Source: UBA927 sp964367095 (GTDB lineage Bacteria > Patescibacteriota > Microgenomatia > UBA10105 > UBA927). From it: DNA of 15,243 nucleotides. Positions 1 through 7,935 of this stretch are shown piece by piece. The stretch lies in contig CAYIXE010000022.1 of the NCBI GenBank assembly GCA_964367095.1, positions 1 to 15,243 of the forward strand, given 5' to 3'. Below the pieces are notes generated by a model. It worked only from the letters and a program-made list of their open reading frames with translations, made no database searches and was not told the origin of the DNA. The translations under genes were made by a program, and so were the position numbers. Within the stretch, counting starts at the first letter, position 1. Each line of letters starts with the position of its first letter.

Positions 1-15
1 GCTTGCATCCGCTTA

Positions 16-46
16 GAAACCACGGGCTTCAGCCCGTGTGAGTTTC
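16..46. repeat. Imperfect hairpin, possible IS200/IS605-type end
   Basis: An 8-bp perfect stem (CACGGGCT at 21-28 with AGCCCGTG at 31-38) is extended by GAAAC (16-20) pairing with GTTTC (42-46), leaving a three-base bulge at 39-41. No T-run follows, so it is not a normal intrinsic terminator. Short GC-rich hairpins with a TTCA-like loop beside AAAC/GTTTC are typical of IS200/IS605-family ends and of related REP-like repeats, so this may be the end of an element lying left of the window; no transposase is visible here. The hairpin finishes four bases before the first start codon, so it would sit in the leader of the first gene. The structure is seen; the mobile-element origin is inference. Confidence 0.5.
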
Positions 47-49
47 ATT

Positions 50-583
50 ATGAAATTTATTTTTGTATTGTTTTTGTTTATCATAAGTGTTTTGACTAGC
101 CAAATGGTTACCAATAGTGTCGTAGCCACAGCGGGATCTGAGTATCAGCTACCTTGGCCTGGAATATTACCAGATCATCCATTTTATAAAGTGAAAGTGC
201 TTCGTAACAAAATACTATATAAAATGATCATCTCACCTATGAAAAGAGTAGAATTTGACCTTCTGATGGCTGATAAGACGCTATATGCCGCAAAGCTCCT
301 TATGGAGAAAGGTAATTTGCCTTTGGCAAAGGACACGGCGTTTAAAGGGGAGAATTATTTTAGTACCTTGGTTTCTGATTATGCAAAGGTTTCAAAAGAA
401 GTTCCTAAAGATCTCAATGATCGTATAGATCGTGCATTTGAGGCACATCAGATATTGATACTTCATTTTATTGAAGTAGCCAGAGAAGAAGATAAACAGT
501 CATACAAAGACATAGATTATTTTTCAAAAATAAATTATCAAATGATTTTAGAAATTCGTGAGAATAATATCAAAGATATATAA
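50..583 (+). CDS. Secreted DUF5667-like helical protein
   Basis: A 177-aa exported protein. Residues 1-28 look like a signal peptide: one basic residue, then a long hydrophobic run, with a likely cut near VATA-GS. Residues 33-110 match the DUF5667 pattern: LPWPGILPDHPFYKVK, a basic stretch, then amphipathic helices with MADKTLYAAKLL. Residues 111-177 continue as charged helix. DUF5667 has no established function; it is widespread in exported proteins of Patescibacteria and some other bacteria. The ATG at 50 is preferred over the in-frame GTG at 38 because it begins directly with a signal peptide and clears the preceding hairpin, but neither has a Shine-Dalgarno. The glycosyltransferase at 592 starts eight bases after its stop, suggesting cotranscription. 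A related helical block occurs inside the giant protein at 11134-14757. Family assignment is by eye. Confidence 0.8.
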   Translation: MKFIFVLFLFIISVLTSQMVTNSVVATAGSEYQLPWPGILPDHPFYKVKVLRNKILYKMIISPMKRVEFDLLMADKTLYAAKLLMEKGNLPLAKDTAFKGENYFSTLVSDYAKVSKEVPKDLNDRIDRAFEAHQILILHFIEVAREEDKQSYKDIDYFSKINYQMILEIRENNIKDI

Positions 584-591
584 ACCAACTC

Positions 592-1833
592 ATGGAGATC
601 ATTGATAAAACATCTTCTATTTTCTTTGCAACGTTTTCGCGATATGAAAAAGGGAAGCGCCAGCCTACCAACGGTATGGTAGATCCTGTTTTATCCTTTT
701 TATTGCCAAAGGTGCGTTCATTGGTCCTATTGGACACACCGCATTTAGTAAGCGATTCGATAGAACCTATCATTGAGGTCTATAACGATCAACGGTTATC
801 CAGTCGATTTATACTTTCAAAATTTTGGTATTTTCTCATTTACCTTTTTTGTACGCGTCCGAGTACAAGTGAAACACGTATATCATACAAGGTGCGAGAT
901 TTTATCTCGGTGTTGTTGGTCGCGTTTACGCAAAAAGGATCATACGATGTATTTATCGGACTCGAGTCTGTGTTCGCTCTTGCGGGGATAGTGCTTAAGA
1001 AATTGGGTAAGGTAAAAACAGTGGTTTACTACGTTTCTGACTACGCACCAAATCGTTATAAAAATAAAGCTTTTAACGCGCTGTATCTTCTGTTAGATCG
1101 TTTTTGTTTGCGTCATTGCGATTATACGTGGGATGTCTCACCTGCCATGCAGAAAGGTCGGATTCAAGCAGGCTTGCCTAATGCAGGCATCTATCGTGTG
1201 ATTCATGTGCCGAATGGTCTATTCCCTTCGCAAATTGCCTCACTTCCCATAGCCAAGCGGGATAAGAATGATTTAGTGTACATGGGAATACTACAATCCG
1301 ATATGGGCCCAGATTTGGCTATAAAAGCCTTTGGTGTAGTATTAAAAATATATCCTAAAATGAAACTCCATATTATCGGAGGTTCTCAAAAGGATTCGCG
1401 AATATATAAAGCTATGGCAAAACGCTTGAGACTTGAGAAATCCATACTGTTTCATGGATTTATTCAAGATAATACTGAAATGGCAAAGATAGTACGCAGA
1501 TGTTACATTGGCCTCGCGCCATACAGAGCCTTTCCTGATTCTTGGAGATGGTTTGGAGATGCTGGAAAGATTCGACAATACACGGCGGCAGGATTGCCCG
1601 TCGTTACCACACAGGTGCCACCACTAGGGCGGTTTATAGTTTCACAAGGCGCTGGAATTATGACAACTGACACGGTAAAAAGCTTTTCGAATGGAATTCT
1701 CCTTTTATTATCTGATTTTGCGTTATATAAAAAGTTAAGTAGAGGCGCGCAAAAAGTGAGCAAAGACAATACGTGGGAACACGTGTATAGTAAAGCTCTC
1801 TCTGATATGAAAGCTATGAGAAGCACAATATGA
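592..1833 (+). CDS. Glycosyltransferase, GT4-like (GT-B fold)
   Basis: A 413-aa cytoplasmic protein with the two-Rossmann plan of GT-B enzymes, which move a sugar from a nucleotide donor to an acceptor. The C-terminal half carries the recognisable GT4 signature: LVYMGILQSDMGPDLAIKAF (228-247), KLHIIGG (258-264), ILFHGFI (285-291) and KIRQYTAAGLPVVTT (326-340), which form the donor-nucleotide pocket. The N-terminal acceptor half is divergent (KRQPTNGMVDPVLSFLLPK at 22-40) and lacks the usual glycine-rich opening loop. In many GT4 enzymes the position of Q329 is a glutamate contacting the donor ribose. No Shine-Dalgarno is evident, so translation may be coupled to the DUF5667-like gene just upstream. 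Its stop overlaps the methyltransferase start (ATGA). Donor and acceptor cannot be told from the sequence. Confidence 0.85.
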   Translation: MEIIDKTSSIFFATFSRYEKGKRQPTNGMVDPVLSFLLPKVRSLVLLDTPHLVSDSIEPIIEVYNDQRLSSRFILSKFWYFLIYLFCTRPSTSETRISYKVRDFISVLLVAFTQKGSYDVFIGLESVFALAGIVLKKLGKVKTVVYYVSDYAPNRYKNKAFNALYLLLDRFCLRHCDYTWDVSPAMQKGRIQAGLPNAGIYRVIHVPNGLFPSQIASLPIAKRDKNDLVYMGILQSDMGPDLAIKAFGVVLKIYPKMKLHIIGGSQKDSRIYKAMAKRLRLEKSILFHGFIQDNTEMAKIVRRCYIGLAPYRAFPDSWRWFGDAGKIRQYTAAGLPVVTTQVPPLGRFIVSQGAGIMTTDTVKSFSNGILLLLSDFALYKKLSRGAQKVSKDNTWEHVYSKALSDMKAMRSTI

Positions 1834-2735
1834 ATGATCACGCATTTGATTACGAAGATGTCTGTATGGGTGTCAGGGATAAAAAGCCCAAGAGTTATTT
1901 TCGGTCGTTTGCACGAGATTACAGATTACGATCATTGATACAGTCTGTCGATCTTGGAAAGGGAAAATTATTGGATATAGGTTGTGGCGGTGGCATGATT
2001 TCAGAGACCTTACCGTATTATTATCCCAAGGGCGCACTGTATGGTGCTGATGTAAGTAAGTCAGCAATCACCTATGCGAAAAAATATGGCAGCGGAAAAG
2101 TAGCGTACTCCCACATGAAAGGCAAGAGATTGCCATATAAGGACAGTTTTTTTGATGTGTGCATATGTCTTGATGTATTGGAACATGTCCCCGATGTAGA
2201 TTTTTTTCTAAAAGAAGTAAAGCGAGTGCTTAAAAAAGGTGGTGCATTTTTTGTCATTGTGCCATGCGAAGGACAGCCACTTACCTACACGTGGGTGTTT
2301 CAAAAACTCCATAGGGGTCAGAATTTGACGTTTCAATATTTTGGCCACATTCATCCAGAATTTACCCATGCATATGTGCTTGAGTTGCTCAAAAAGCATG
2401 GATTTGTTATCAGAGAGACGCGCTATAGTGAACATGTATTTTATCAATTCATGCATCTTTGCATTTTCTTTTTGCCAAAGCTTTTGATGGAGATTTTTTT
2501 GGGAAAAAAGATTGCTCATGAGTACACCAATAGTAGTCTTATTCATAAACCTAAACTGGGATTTGATCCTCTTCTATTGGTGAGAAGTGTATGGTTTGCC
2601 TTTTTTGACTTTATGATGATGCATCCTATGGCGTGGGAGACGATTCTTTGCTCACATATTCCTTTTGGCGCATGGAAGCTCCATGCTCTGGCTGTAAAGG
2701 AAAAGAATATAGTAAAACGAGGCCTTTCGTCATGA
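1830..2735 (+). CDS. Class I SAM-dependent methyltransferase
   Basis: A 301-aa protein whose first 150 residues form a class I methyltransferase fold. The SAM-binding loop is LLDIGCGGG (47-55), the acidic residue after strand 2 is D74 in YGADVS, motif IV is FFDVCICLDVLEHV (107-120), and RVLKKGG (132-138) precedes strand 5. This is the Methyltransf_11/UbiE-like pattern. The C-terminal half is hydrophobic and aromatic (about 205-275), which would suit association with the membrane or with a lipid-linked substrate. The ATG overlaps the upstream glycosyltransferase stop, and its own TGA overlaps the RmlD-like gene start, so the three are translationally coupled. Given these neighbours, a role in methylating a sugar or glycan is likely, but the methyl acceptor is unknown. 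Confidence 0.88.
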   Translation: MNDHAFDYEDVCMGVRDKKPKSYFRSFARDYRLRSLIQSVDLGKGKLLDIGCGGGMISETLPYYYPKGALYGADVSKSAITYAKKYGSGKVAYSHMKGKRLPYKDSFFDVCICLDVLEHVPDVDFFLKEVKRVLKKGGAFFVIVPCEGQPLTYTWVFQKLHRGQNLTFQYFGHIHPEFTHAYVLELLKKHGFVIRETRYSEHVFYQFMHLCIFFLPKLLMEIFLGKKIAHEYTNSSLIHKPKLGFDPLLLVRSVWFAFFDFMMMHPMAWETILCSHIPFGAWKLHALAVKEKNIVKRGLSS

Positions 2736-3670
2736 AACCTTCTAAAACGATACGCACAAAAATCTTTATCACCGGAGCAACTGGATTTATTGGATCAAAT
2801 TTTTTACAGCATATCGCTCATAATGCGAAGGTAGAAGTTATGGCGGTTGATCATAAGACTCTTGATATATTAGATCGTAAGGGACTAAAAAAAACATTTA
2901 GGAATTTTGAGCCAAATATTGTGATCAATTTTGCAGCGCATAGAAACGCAAACACCGCAGAAATACAGCGTGGTGATAAAAATGGCTCAGCCTGGCAAAC
3001 AAATGTAGTCGGACTTAAAAATATTTTTCGTCTGTGTCAGGCATACAAGAGTTATCTTATTCATATATCTACAGATATGGTTTTTTCTGGACGAAGGGAT
3101 AATAAAGGGCCATATACTGAAAAAGAAAAACCAGAGGTGTACATGCGCTATCTCTCTTGGTATGGTTGGACGAAGGCAGAAGGCGAACGAGTACTTTTAG
3201 GACAAAAAAATACGGCTATAATCCGTATTGGAAACGTCACCAAACCGATATATGATCCGAAATTAGATTATGCTGGAAAGATTATCCATCTTTATGATCG
3301 TAACGCATTATATCCGTTGTTTGATGATCAATATTTGACACTGACATCCATACCACATTTATTTAAAATACTCGATATCCTCATACGAACAAAGAAAAAG
3401 GGTATATATCACGCCACAAGTACAAATACATTTACACCATTTGAGCTTGGGACATACCTTCTTAAAACGTTTCGCCATAAGAGGGTAGTAGTAAAACGAG
3501 TGAGTATAGATGCGTATCTTCAAGAATTTCCTAATAGATACCCTAAATATGGAGGCCTTACGGGTAAAAAAACAGAAAAGATATTACATGTTCGCTCTAC
3601 GACTTGGCAACGTATTATCTCTTCATTTCATACGTCTGATTTGAAATCTCACGAGATGATAAGTGAATAG
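2732..3670 (+). CDS. RmlD-like NAD(P)-dependent sugar reductase (extended SDR)
   Basis: A 312-aa extended short-chain dehydrogenase/reductase. The cofactor loop is GATGFIG (15-21), and NFAAHRNAN (66-74), HISTDMVFSG (111-120) and the catalytic YGWTK (Y144, K148) follow in the order seen in dTDP-4-dehydrorhamnose reductases (RmlD/RfbD). Such enzymes reduce a 4-keto-6-deoxy sugar nucleotide, the last step of dTDP-L-rhamnose synthesis. No rmlA, rmlB or rmlC is in the window, so the exact substrate is open. The ATG at 2732 is chosen because it overlaps the methyltransferase TGA as ATGA and places the dinucleotide motif 15 residues in; the in-frame GTG at 2633 would lie inside the methyltransferase gene. 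The last 22 bases overlap the tail of the convergent GT2 gene. Confidence 0.85.
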   Translation: MKPSKTIRTKIFITGATGFIGSNFLQHIAHNAKVEVMAVDHKTLDILDRKGLKKTFRNFEPNIVINFAAHRNANTAEIQRGDKNGSAWQTNVVGLKNIFRLCQAYKSYLIHISTDMVFSGRRDNKGPYTEKEKPEVYMRYLSWYGWTKAEGERVLLGQKNTAIIRIGNVTKPIYDPKLDYAGKIIHLYDRNALYPLFDDQYLTLTSIPHLFKILDILIRTKKKGIYHATSTNTFTPFELGTYLLKTFRHKRVVVKRVSIDAYLQEFPNRYPKYGGLTGKKTEKILHVRSTTWQRIISSFHTSDLKSHEMISE

Positions 3671-4491
3671 AGCATGCCATAAAGACCAGCGAGGGTTTCT
3701 GCCGTCTTCATAATAATCAAAAGAAATGCATCCACGGGCCTGGAGACAAGCATGCGCCACTGTGTAAAATATGTCTTGCGAATGGGAAAAAAGCTTTTGA
3801 GTGCCATTTCTGGTCGTTTGCGTATATATTTCAATACTTCTCTTTTGTACATAAATTGTTTTTTCATAAGATACCACAGTGTCAATGTGCCTTCATTATG
3901 GCGGATGAAATTTTTGGTTCTACCTACATGATATCCATCATGTAACATCTGTTGATAAATATCACGATCATCGCCGCCCCCTGCGATGTTTTCATCATAT
4001 CCGCCAAGTTTATTCCATACGCTTTTTTTGAAAAATCGCGGTGATTCTACGGTATCATCTCCCCAAAAAAATCTTCGTTCTAAATTTTTAGTTCTTGCCC
4101 ATAGCCCAACGCCAAATGAGTCTTCCTTTACGATTACCGCATCGTTTCCGGCATTACATAAGACTACCGCTTCTTGTATGACATTTGGCGTCACCTCCAT
4201 ATCAGCATCAAAGTGATAGATAAATTCTCCTTTAGCTTTCTTTACCGCATAATTTCGTTTTTTAGTGGCATCAAAAAGACCTTTTTTGACTTTTGGATTG
4301 TACAGAAAAAGCGTACAGGCATATTTTTCAGAAAGAGAGGTGAGCACATGCATGTCTTTGGATTGACCGTCATCTACTAAGAGTATTTCTATGTTCTTAT
4401 ACCGTTGTGATCGGAGTCGATGAAGACATGTCCCAAGAAGTCTTGTAGAGTTTTTTGTAGGAATAATGATAGAAACAAGGTTTTGTTTCAT
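3649..4491 (-). CDS. Family 2 glycosyltransferase (GT-A fold)
   Basis: A 280-aa GT2 enzyme. It opens with VSIIIPTKNS (6-15) and ILLVDDG (36-42) for nucleotide binding, has the metal-binding DXD as D95-A96-D97 (FIYHFDADMEV), and a GGGDDRDIYQ motif (171-180) in the place of the ED acceptor/base motif, followed by H198 in RHNEGT. Residues 254-278 are a hydrophobic helix, probably membrane-anchoring, pointing to a lipid-linked acceptor at the inner face. The ATG at 4491 is chosen because AAGGA (4505-4501 on the minus strand) sits about nine bases before it and it begins one base after the upstream GT4 stop; the earlier ATG at 4515 would add eight residues and lie inside that gene. Second gene of the minus-strand operon. 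Confidence 0.9.
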   Translation of the reverse strand: MKQNLVSIIIPTKNSTRLLGTCLHRLRSQRYKNIEILLVDDGQSKDMHVLTSLSEKYACTLFLYNPKVKKGLFDATKKRNYAVKKAKGEFIYHFDADMEVTPNVIQEAVVLCNAGNDAVIVKEDSFGVGLWARTKNLERRFFWGDDTVESPRFFKKSVWNKLGGYDENIAGGGDDRDIYQQMLHDGYHVGRTKNFIRHNEGTLTLWYLMKKQFMYKREVLKYIRKRPEMALKSFFPIRKTYFTQWRMLVSRPVDAFLLIIMKTAETLAGLYGMLYSLIIS

Positions 4492-4492
4492 A

Positions 4493-5602
4493 CTATTTTT
4501 TCCTTGATATATCAAGAATTTTTAAGCTTTCTTTGGCTGAACGATCCCAGCTAAAACGTCGTGCCCATTCTATCGCATTGACGTTTAATGTGTTTCGATA
4601 GACCTTTTTGGTAAGAATTTCACATATATAGCGTATAAGATCGGGCTCATTCTTTGCAAGCACGCCAGTTTTTCTGTGTTGAATAGACTCGGTAAGGCCG
4701 GGTACATCAAACGCGGCGGCTGGTGTGCCGTAGAGATTAGCCTCAATGACTGCGATACTCCACCCTTCTCCTATAGATGGATTCACAAAAACCCATGCTT
4801 TAGAAAGGAGGGTTCGTTTTTCTTTTTCGCTTACGGGTCCCATAAGAGTAATTTTTCGTCGTAATGGGCTTTTCATAATAATGTCTGTAAGATGCGAAGC
4901 TTCAGTGCCCCAGCCAGCTATGATCAACCTCGCTTTTGGAATTTGTTTTATAATGTGTGTAAATAATGTGACGAGGAGGTCAACGCGCTTATATTTTTTT
5001 ATTCGTCCTAAGTATAAAAGCGTAGGGTTAGCAAATTTAGAAAATGACCGTTTGACTGTACCCCCTGATCCATTGATTCCGCTGTAGACCACATGAATAT
5101 TTTTTTTGGGATGCCCGATATTGATAAGTTGTCTCTTGGTCGTTTCAGAGATTGCTATGATGGGAGTGTGCCTATATACGCGGGGAAATATATATCGTTC
5201 AAAAAAATATCCCACATGACTGATAATTGGTGGCAGTTCATAAAAGAATTGGCTGCCATGAATATGATACACGTAACAAACTTTGGGAAGCCTCGTAAAT
5301 AGTGGTGTAAAAAACGGAATTCCGTTTTCTACATCGATAATAATATCAGTCGTATTTCGAAACTTGGTAAAGTAGTACCATATCGCATAAAAGTACAGAC
5401 TATATCTTCCACCTCGTCGATATACATGAATTCCTTGAATTTTTTCATATTCTGGGAGCTTGTTATATACGTCCTGTCCACAAAATACCGTGACGGTATG
5501 ACCTAATTTTACCCATCGAGACGCTTGTTCAAAAATATATACTTCACCGCCACCTGCCCAGCTGTGCTTTAAATCCCTCCAGTTTAAGATAAGTATATTC
5601 AT
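4493..5602 (-). CDS. Family 4 glycosyltransferase (GT-B fold)
   Basis: A 369-aa full-length GT4 enzyme. The acceptor domain starts with MNILILNWRDLKHSWAGGGE (1-20), whose AGGGE is the typical glycine-rich loop. The donor domain has LLYLGRIKKYKRVDLL (195-210, with R200 and K205 in the usual phosphate-binding places), ARLIIAGWGTE (224-234) and the retaining-enzyme motif E279-x7-E287 within PSIGEGWSIAVIEAN. Unlike the GT4-like protein at 592, all key residues are present. It leads a two-gene minus-strand operon with the GT2 enzyme. There is no Shine-Dalgarno before the ATG, and a good -35/-10 pair lies so close upstream that the transcript could be leaderless. Donor sugar and acceptor are not determinable. 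Confidence 0.93.
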   Translation of the reverse strand: MNILILNWRDLKHSWAGGGEVYIFEQASRWVKLGHTVTVFCGQDVYNKLPEYEKIQGIHVYRRGGRYSLYFYAIWYYFTKFRNTTDIIIDVENGIPFFTPLFTRLPKVCYVYHIHGSQFFYELPPIISHVGYFFERYIFPRVYRHTPIIAISETTKRQLINIGHPKKNIHVVYSGINGSGGTVKRSFSKFANPTLLYLGRIKKYKRVDLLVTLFTHIIKQIPKARLIIAGWGTEASHLTDIIMKSPLRRKITLMGPVSEKEKRTLLSKAWVFVNPSIGEGWSIAVIEANLYGTPAAAFDVPGLTESIQHRKTGVLAKNEPDLIRYICEILTKKVYRNTLNVNAIEWARRFSWDRSAKESLKILDISRKK

Positions 5603-5608
5603 TTTTTG

Positions 5609-5645
5609 TATAATACACTAGTTGCTTAGGACTTGCCAAAGGGAG
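5609..5645 (+). promoter_or_regulatory. -10 element and ribosome binding site for the giant membrane protein operon
   Basis: A perfect TATAAT lies at 5609-5614 on the plus strand, without a convincing -35 upstream. A strong Shine-Dalgarno AAAGGGAG (5638-5645) stands four bases before the ATG at 5650 and fixes that start. The plus -10 overlaps the minus-strand -10 almost completely, so the two divergent operons would compete for RNA polymerase at one site. Confidence 0.5.
5610..5639 (-). promoter_or_regulatory. Sigma-70-type promoter for the minus-strand GT operon
   Basis: On the minus strand TTGGCA (5639-5634; five of six consensus bases) is followed after 18 bases by TATTAT (5615-5610; five of six). 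Transcription would start around 5602-5604, at or next to the ATG of the GT4 gene (5602), implying a leaderless or nearly leaderless mRNA; no Shine-Dalgarno is present there. Predicted from sequence only. Confidence 0.5.
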
Positions 5646-5649
5646 CACT

Positions 5650-7935
5650 ATGAAAACAAAGCATATCGTTTGGATCATTGCACTTATTTTATTCATCATT
5701 CCTTTATTTTGGTTGAAGTCAGGCGAGATGGATTTGGGGGGGGATAGTAATCGATTATTTTTTTATGACCCAATTTCTTTTATTAAAAATACGAGCATAT
5801 ACACAATTTTTACCGAGGGTAGAGGATTGATAGAGCCGAATTATTATTTTCTCCCGTATGTCGCGTTTATTGCCGTTCTTAAGATAATCTTCGCATCACC
5901 CACTATTGTTATAGGGATTATTAATGGATGTAAATTAGCAGGTGGTTTTCTTTTTATGTTTTTGATTGTACGTGACCTGCTTGCACGCGTAAAGAAGCGT
6001 GTTGATATTACGGTTGTCTATGCGTCAATATTATCTGGGCTATTTTATATAGGCTCATTTGGATCTATTCATATGGTAATGGATTGGGATCGTGCGATTA
6101 CTGCACATAATCAAATTTTTATTAATCCATTGATGTTTTATTTGATATATAAATATTTTTTATCAGAGAATTTTCGTTATGTGTTGATTGCATTGGTAAT
6201 CAGTTTTATTTTTTCTCCTAATTTTGGATTAACCGCGGCTCCTGCTTTTTTTGCATTTTATCCTATCGCATTCCTATTTTTGTTACTGTATGCGAGATTT
6301 TTTATAAAACCTCGAATTCCATGGAAAGGGATTGGCTCAGGAGTTGTACTTTTTTTTGGAGTTCAAGCGTTTCAATTTTTGGGTCAAGCAGTGAGCTTAT
6401 TTGATCCCGGAAGCTTCTCGAACGCAAAAGTTTTTAGTGGTGAAGAAATCCTTAACGGTGGGCTCAACTATTTTGTCGCCGTTCACCAACATGGCATGGT
6501 CGTTTTGAATATATTATTGCCTTCATCAGTTAGATCATTGCGATGGATCGGTTTGATAGCTCCAATACTTATTATTGCAGGCCTTGCAATGCGCACGAAG
6601 AGAAAGAACGAGTTTCTGTTTATAGTTATTTTTTTTATGGCTATTTTATTTTTGGTGAGCGCCAATATTACCAATATCGGATATCTATTATATAAATCAT
6701 TTTATTATATCCCAGGATTTTCTATGTTTAGAGTCTTTTTTGAGAAATGGGCGTATAGTTATATATTTTTTTATGCGCTAGTATTTGGTTTTTCTTTATA
6801 TAATATATTCTCGATATTACGGCAACGATATGCGAGCATACTGTACGTATTAATTTTTTTCATTTATATCATCCTCGGTTGGCCATTATTTTCAGGATCC
6901 TTGGCGCATCAAATTATACGAGGATCAAAAAACGTGGAAGGCGTTTTTCGTATGGATCCTCGATTTGAGCAAACACTATCCTTTGTCAAAGGCCTTTCAG
7001 ATGATGGTAAAATACTCGTTCTTCCACTCACTGATTTTTTTCGTCAGGTGATTTGGGGCGAAGATGGTGGTGCGTACGAAGGACCATCGATGTTTGCCCA
7101 TTTGGCAGGTAAATATAGCTTTGTGGGATATCAACACTTCGGGTATATTTCTTCTGATCCAGCTCCATATGCTGAACAGATCATGAAGTATTCACGAGAA
7201 AAGAATTATGAACGATTATTGCAAATTTTTACAACCTTAAACATACGATATATCTATCATGATGCTGATCCTAAGGCGTACGAAGAGGGATTTGCGCCTG
7301 GATCATTCGGATATATGATGACGTCACTACCCAAAACGCAAGCAGAATACAAAGAGTTTCTTACTCACTTTCCGATCTCTAGAATATATGAAAATGGCCC
7401 CTATAGCATATACCAGATGAACGACGCCTCATATAATCCTACAATTTTTATCCCACAGGACGTGTATCAGAGTGATACGCTTCTCTTTGACGCTACCCTT
7501 TTGCGCTCGACATTTATACCAGACGAGACGTGTGTGAGCGTTGCACTTAAAGAGTTATGCAGAGGAGATTACTCTCCAGCTAACGCCGATATTCAATTTG
7601 TGCAAATAAATCCAACCGTGTATAGAGTTACTGTGCAAGATTTAAAAGTGAAAGACAGCCTTTTTTTGGTAATGCAGCATACTTTTCATCCAGGTTGGAA
7701 GGTACGTATCAATGGTGAGACTATAGCTGAGGATAGGCATATTCGTGTAAATGGATACGCGAACGGGTGGGTAATCAAAAAAGATGAGCTTCCGTCTACT
7801 GACAGCTTCACTCTGGAGATCGTAATGGAGCAGCAGAAATATTTTTGGTATGGATGGTTCATCACGGCCGTATCTTTATTTGTTGTCTTGATATTATTTA
7901 TCAGGTCATTTATTACATATGGTCAAAAAACATAG
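5650..7935 (+). CDS. Giant GT-C-like polytopic membrane protein, paralog A
   Basis: A 761-aa membrane protein with about a dozen hydrophobic helices in residues 1-412, a long extracytoplasmic part (about 425-730), and a final helix (732-752). Directly after helix 1 comes MDLGGDSNRLFFYDP (27-41); acidic residues in the first outer loop are the usual catalytic signature of GT-C glycosyltransferases, so D32 (or D28) is the candidate active site. Other shared motifs are THNQ-like AHNQIFINP (152-160), PNFGLTAAP (190-198), PGFSMFR (355-361), DDGKILVLPLTD (451-462) and the C-terminal FHPGWKV (679-685) plus VNGYANGW (700-707). The C-terminal part resembles the YfhO-type outer domain. It is likely to act on a lipid-linked sugar outside the membrane, but the substrate is unknown. 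First gene of the operon with a strong ribosome site; its end overlaps paralog B by 17 bases. Confidence 0.75.
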   Translation: MKTKHIVWIIALILFIIPLFWLKSGEMDLGGDSNRLFFYDPISFIKNTSIYTIFTEGRGLIEPNYYFLPYVAFIAVLKIIFASPTIVIGIINGCKLAGGFLFMFLIVRDLLARVKKRVDITVVYASILSGLFYIGSFGSIHMVMDWDRAITAHNQIFINPLMFYLIYKYFLSENFRYVLIALVISFIFSPNFGLTAAPAFFAFYPIAFLFLLLYARFFIKPRIPWKGIGSGVVLFFGVQAFQFLGQAVSLFDPGSFSNAKVFSGEEILNGGLNYFVAVHQHGMVVLNILLPSSVRSLRWIGLIAPILIIAGLAMRTKRKNEFLFIVIFFMAILFLVSANITNIGYLLYKSFYYIPGFSMFRVFFEKWAYSYIFFYALVFGFSLYNIFSILRQRYASILYVLIFFIYIILGWPLFSGSLAHQIIRGSKNVEGVFRMDPRFEQTLSFVKGLSDDGKILVLPLTDFFRQVIWGEDGGAYEGPSMFAHLAGKYSFVGYQHFGYISSDPAPYAEQIMKYSREKNYERLLQIFTTLNIRYIYHDADPKAYEEGFAPGSFGYMMTSLPKTQAEYKEFLTHFPISRIYENGPYSIYQMNDASYNPTIFIPQDVYQSDTLLFDATLLRSTFIPDETCVSVALKELCRGDYSPANADIQFVQINPTVYRVTVQDLKVKDSLFLVMQHTFHPGWKVRINGETIAEDRHIRVNGYANGWVIKKDELPSTDSFTLEIVMEQQKYFWYGWFITAVSLFVVLILFIRSFITYGQKT
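5736..5743 (+). repeat. G8 homopolymer tract in the GGDS motif of paralog A
   Basis: Eight consecutive G residues span the end of codon 29 to the first base of codon 32, encoding the two glycines of the GGDS motif and starting its aspartate codon. The equivalent sites in paralogs B and C are interrupted (GGGTGGGG and GGGGGA). A change of one G would frameshift the gene near its start. Mononucleotide G runs of this length are known slippage sites in phase-variable surface-glycan genes of other bacteria; here that is only a possibility. Confidence 0.9.

Noticed and set aside
21..38. Hairpin as an intrinsic terminator of an upstream gene
   Set aside because: The stem is strong, but the bases after it are mixed (TGAGTTTCATT) rather than a run of T.
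1..41. Tail of an upstream coding frame ending at a TGA at 39-41
   Set aside because: Only about a dozen codons are visible, they run through the hairpin, and nothing identifies a protein family.
2633..2731. Longer N-terminus for the RmlD-like protein from a GTG
   Set aside because: It would lie inside the methyltransferase gene; the ATG at 2732 gives an ATGA overlap and a normal N-terminus for the family.
3646..3657. Small inverted repeat ATCTC-AC-GAGAT between the convergent operons as a terminator
   Set aside because: Five base pairs with a two-base loop and no T-run on either strand; too weak and inside coding sequence.
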